The notes under the pieces: model-generated
Databases searched by the model: none
What the model was told of the DNA's origin: nothing
What the model saw: the letters and a program-made list of their open reading frames with translations, nothing else
From: Cladopsammia gracilis
Taxonomy: Eukaryota > Cnidaria > Anthozoa > Scleractinia > Dendrophylliidae
Direction: 5' to 3'
Assembly: GCA_022457155.1 (NCBI GenBank)
Contig: JAJGOT010000163.1
Location: 1,457,501-1,521,500 of the forward strand
DNA: 64,000 nucleotides
Position numbers and translations under genes: made by a program
Part shown: positions 63,841 through 64,000 of the stretch, one piece after another
Layout: each line of letters opens with the position of its first letter
How positions within the stretch are numbered: the stretch's first letter is position 1

Positions 63841-64000
63841 AATTTTCCACCGCAGGAATATACTCCCCCAGAAAAAAAAAACAATACTTGTTTTAATGAT
63901 GTATATCGGCTTAACAGGAACTTTTTAACAGTGAACATATTGCTCTCATAACTCCGAGGCGACCGGCACAACAGTCATCTGTATTCCCGATTCAACTCCA
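63841..64000. other. no recognised gene at window end
   Basis: Short A/T-rich stretch continuing beyond the window. A possible continuation of the LINE relic could not be shown. Confidence 0.35.

Overview
This window is nuclear DNA from an animal, most likely an anthozoan cnidarian such as a stony coral. It shows AT-rich intergenic DNA, GT-AG splice sites, isolated extracellular-domain exons (a calcium-binding EGF repeat and a PAN/Apple-like exon) and a dense load of mobile elements: Penelope-like elements (PLE), a DIRS/Ngaro-type retroelement, Ty3/gypsy, hAT, Tc1/mariner, pogo-like, a tRNA-derived SINE and a Polinton/adintovirus-like element. There is no bacterial gene organisation. The species assignment is inference from family resemblance, not from a search.

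Layout. 1-830: fold-back of a PLE GIY-YIG end. 992-1126 and 10290-10636 (minus): two exons of what may be one secreted host gene, separated by about 9 kb of elements (a 0.7-kb repeat, a PLE-type reverse transcriptase wreck bounded by inverted repeats, a LINE remnant and a frameshifted hAT transposase). 11941-14659 (minus): Ty3/gypsy pol with one short LTR and a 20-bp stub of the other. 14660-17879: AT-rich, no gene. 17880-23409: DIRS/Ngaro-type element with split direct repeats, gag-like, RT, RNase H and tyrosine recombinase, itself hit by a small TIR element. 23410-27530: degenerate repeats, a TIR element with TCAAT duplication, and a second recombinase fragment.

27531-34230 is the most interesting block: five plus-strand genes encoding a parvovirus-type phospholipase A2-like domain, a retroviral-type DDE integrase, a coiled-coil protein, an AT-hook/zinc-finger miniprotein and a 1249-residue protein-primed type B DNA polymerase. 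No capsid, ATPase or protease gene is visible. The PLA2 and integrase frames are linked by what looks like a canonical -1 frameshift signal (A AAA AAC, 6-nt spacer, stem-loop). The integrase frame has no ATG before its core, so the enzyme may be made as a PLA2-integrase fusion. Two later genes share an upstream motif, and the right end carries tandem repeats and a long palindrome.

34231-44600 holds a 3.5-kb TIR transposon with a 9-bp target duplication and a two-exon gene, a tRNA-type SINE, a transposase-like gene split into two divergent halves, a pogo-like MITE and several small TIR elements. 44896-49676 is a nest of PLEs whose inverted terminal repeats contain hammerhead-ribozyme motifs. 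50827-57257 is an array of about four 1.39-kb units, each with a Tc1 transposase tail and most with a small conserved ORF. 57258-64000 has a 3.4-kb TIR element with a perfect 9-bp target duplication, small gene fragments and a LINE fragment. Most coding sequence belongs to transposable elements, most of it broken; the intact-looking frames are PLA2, the polymerase and its two small neighbours, the 602-aa PLE frame, the 326-aa PLE tail, and the two halves of the split transposase-like gene.
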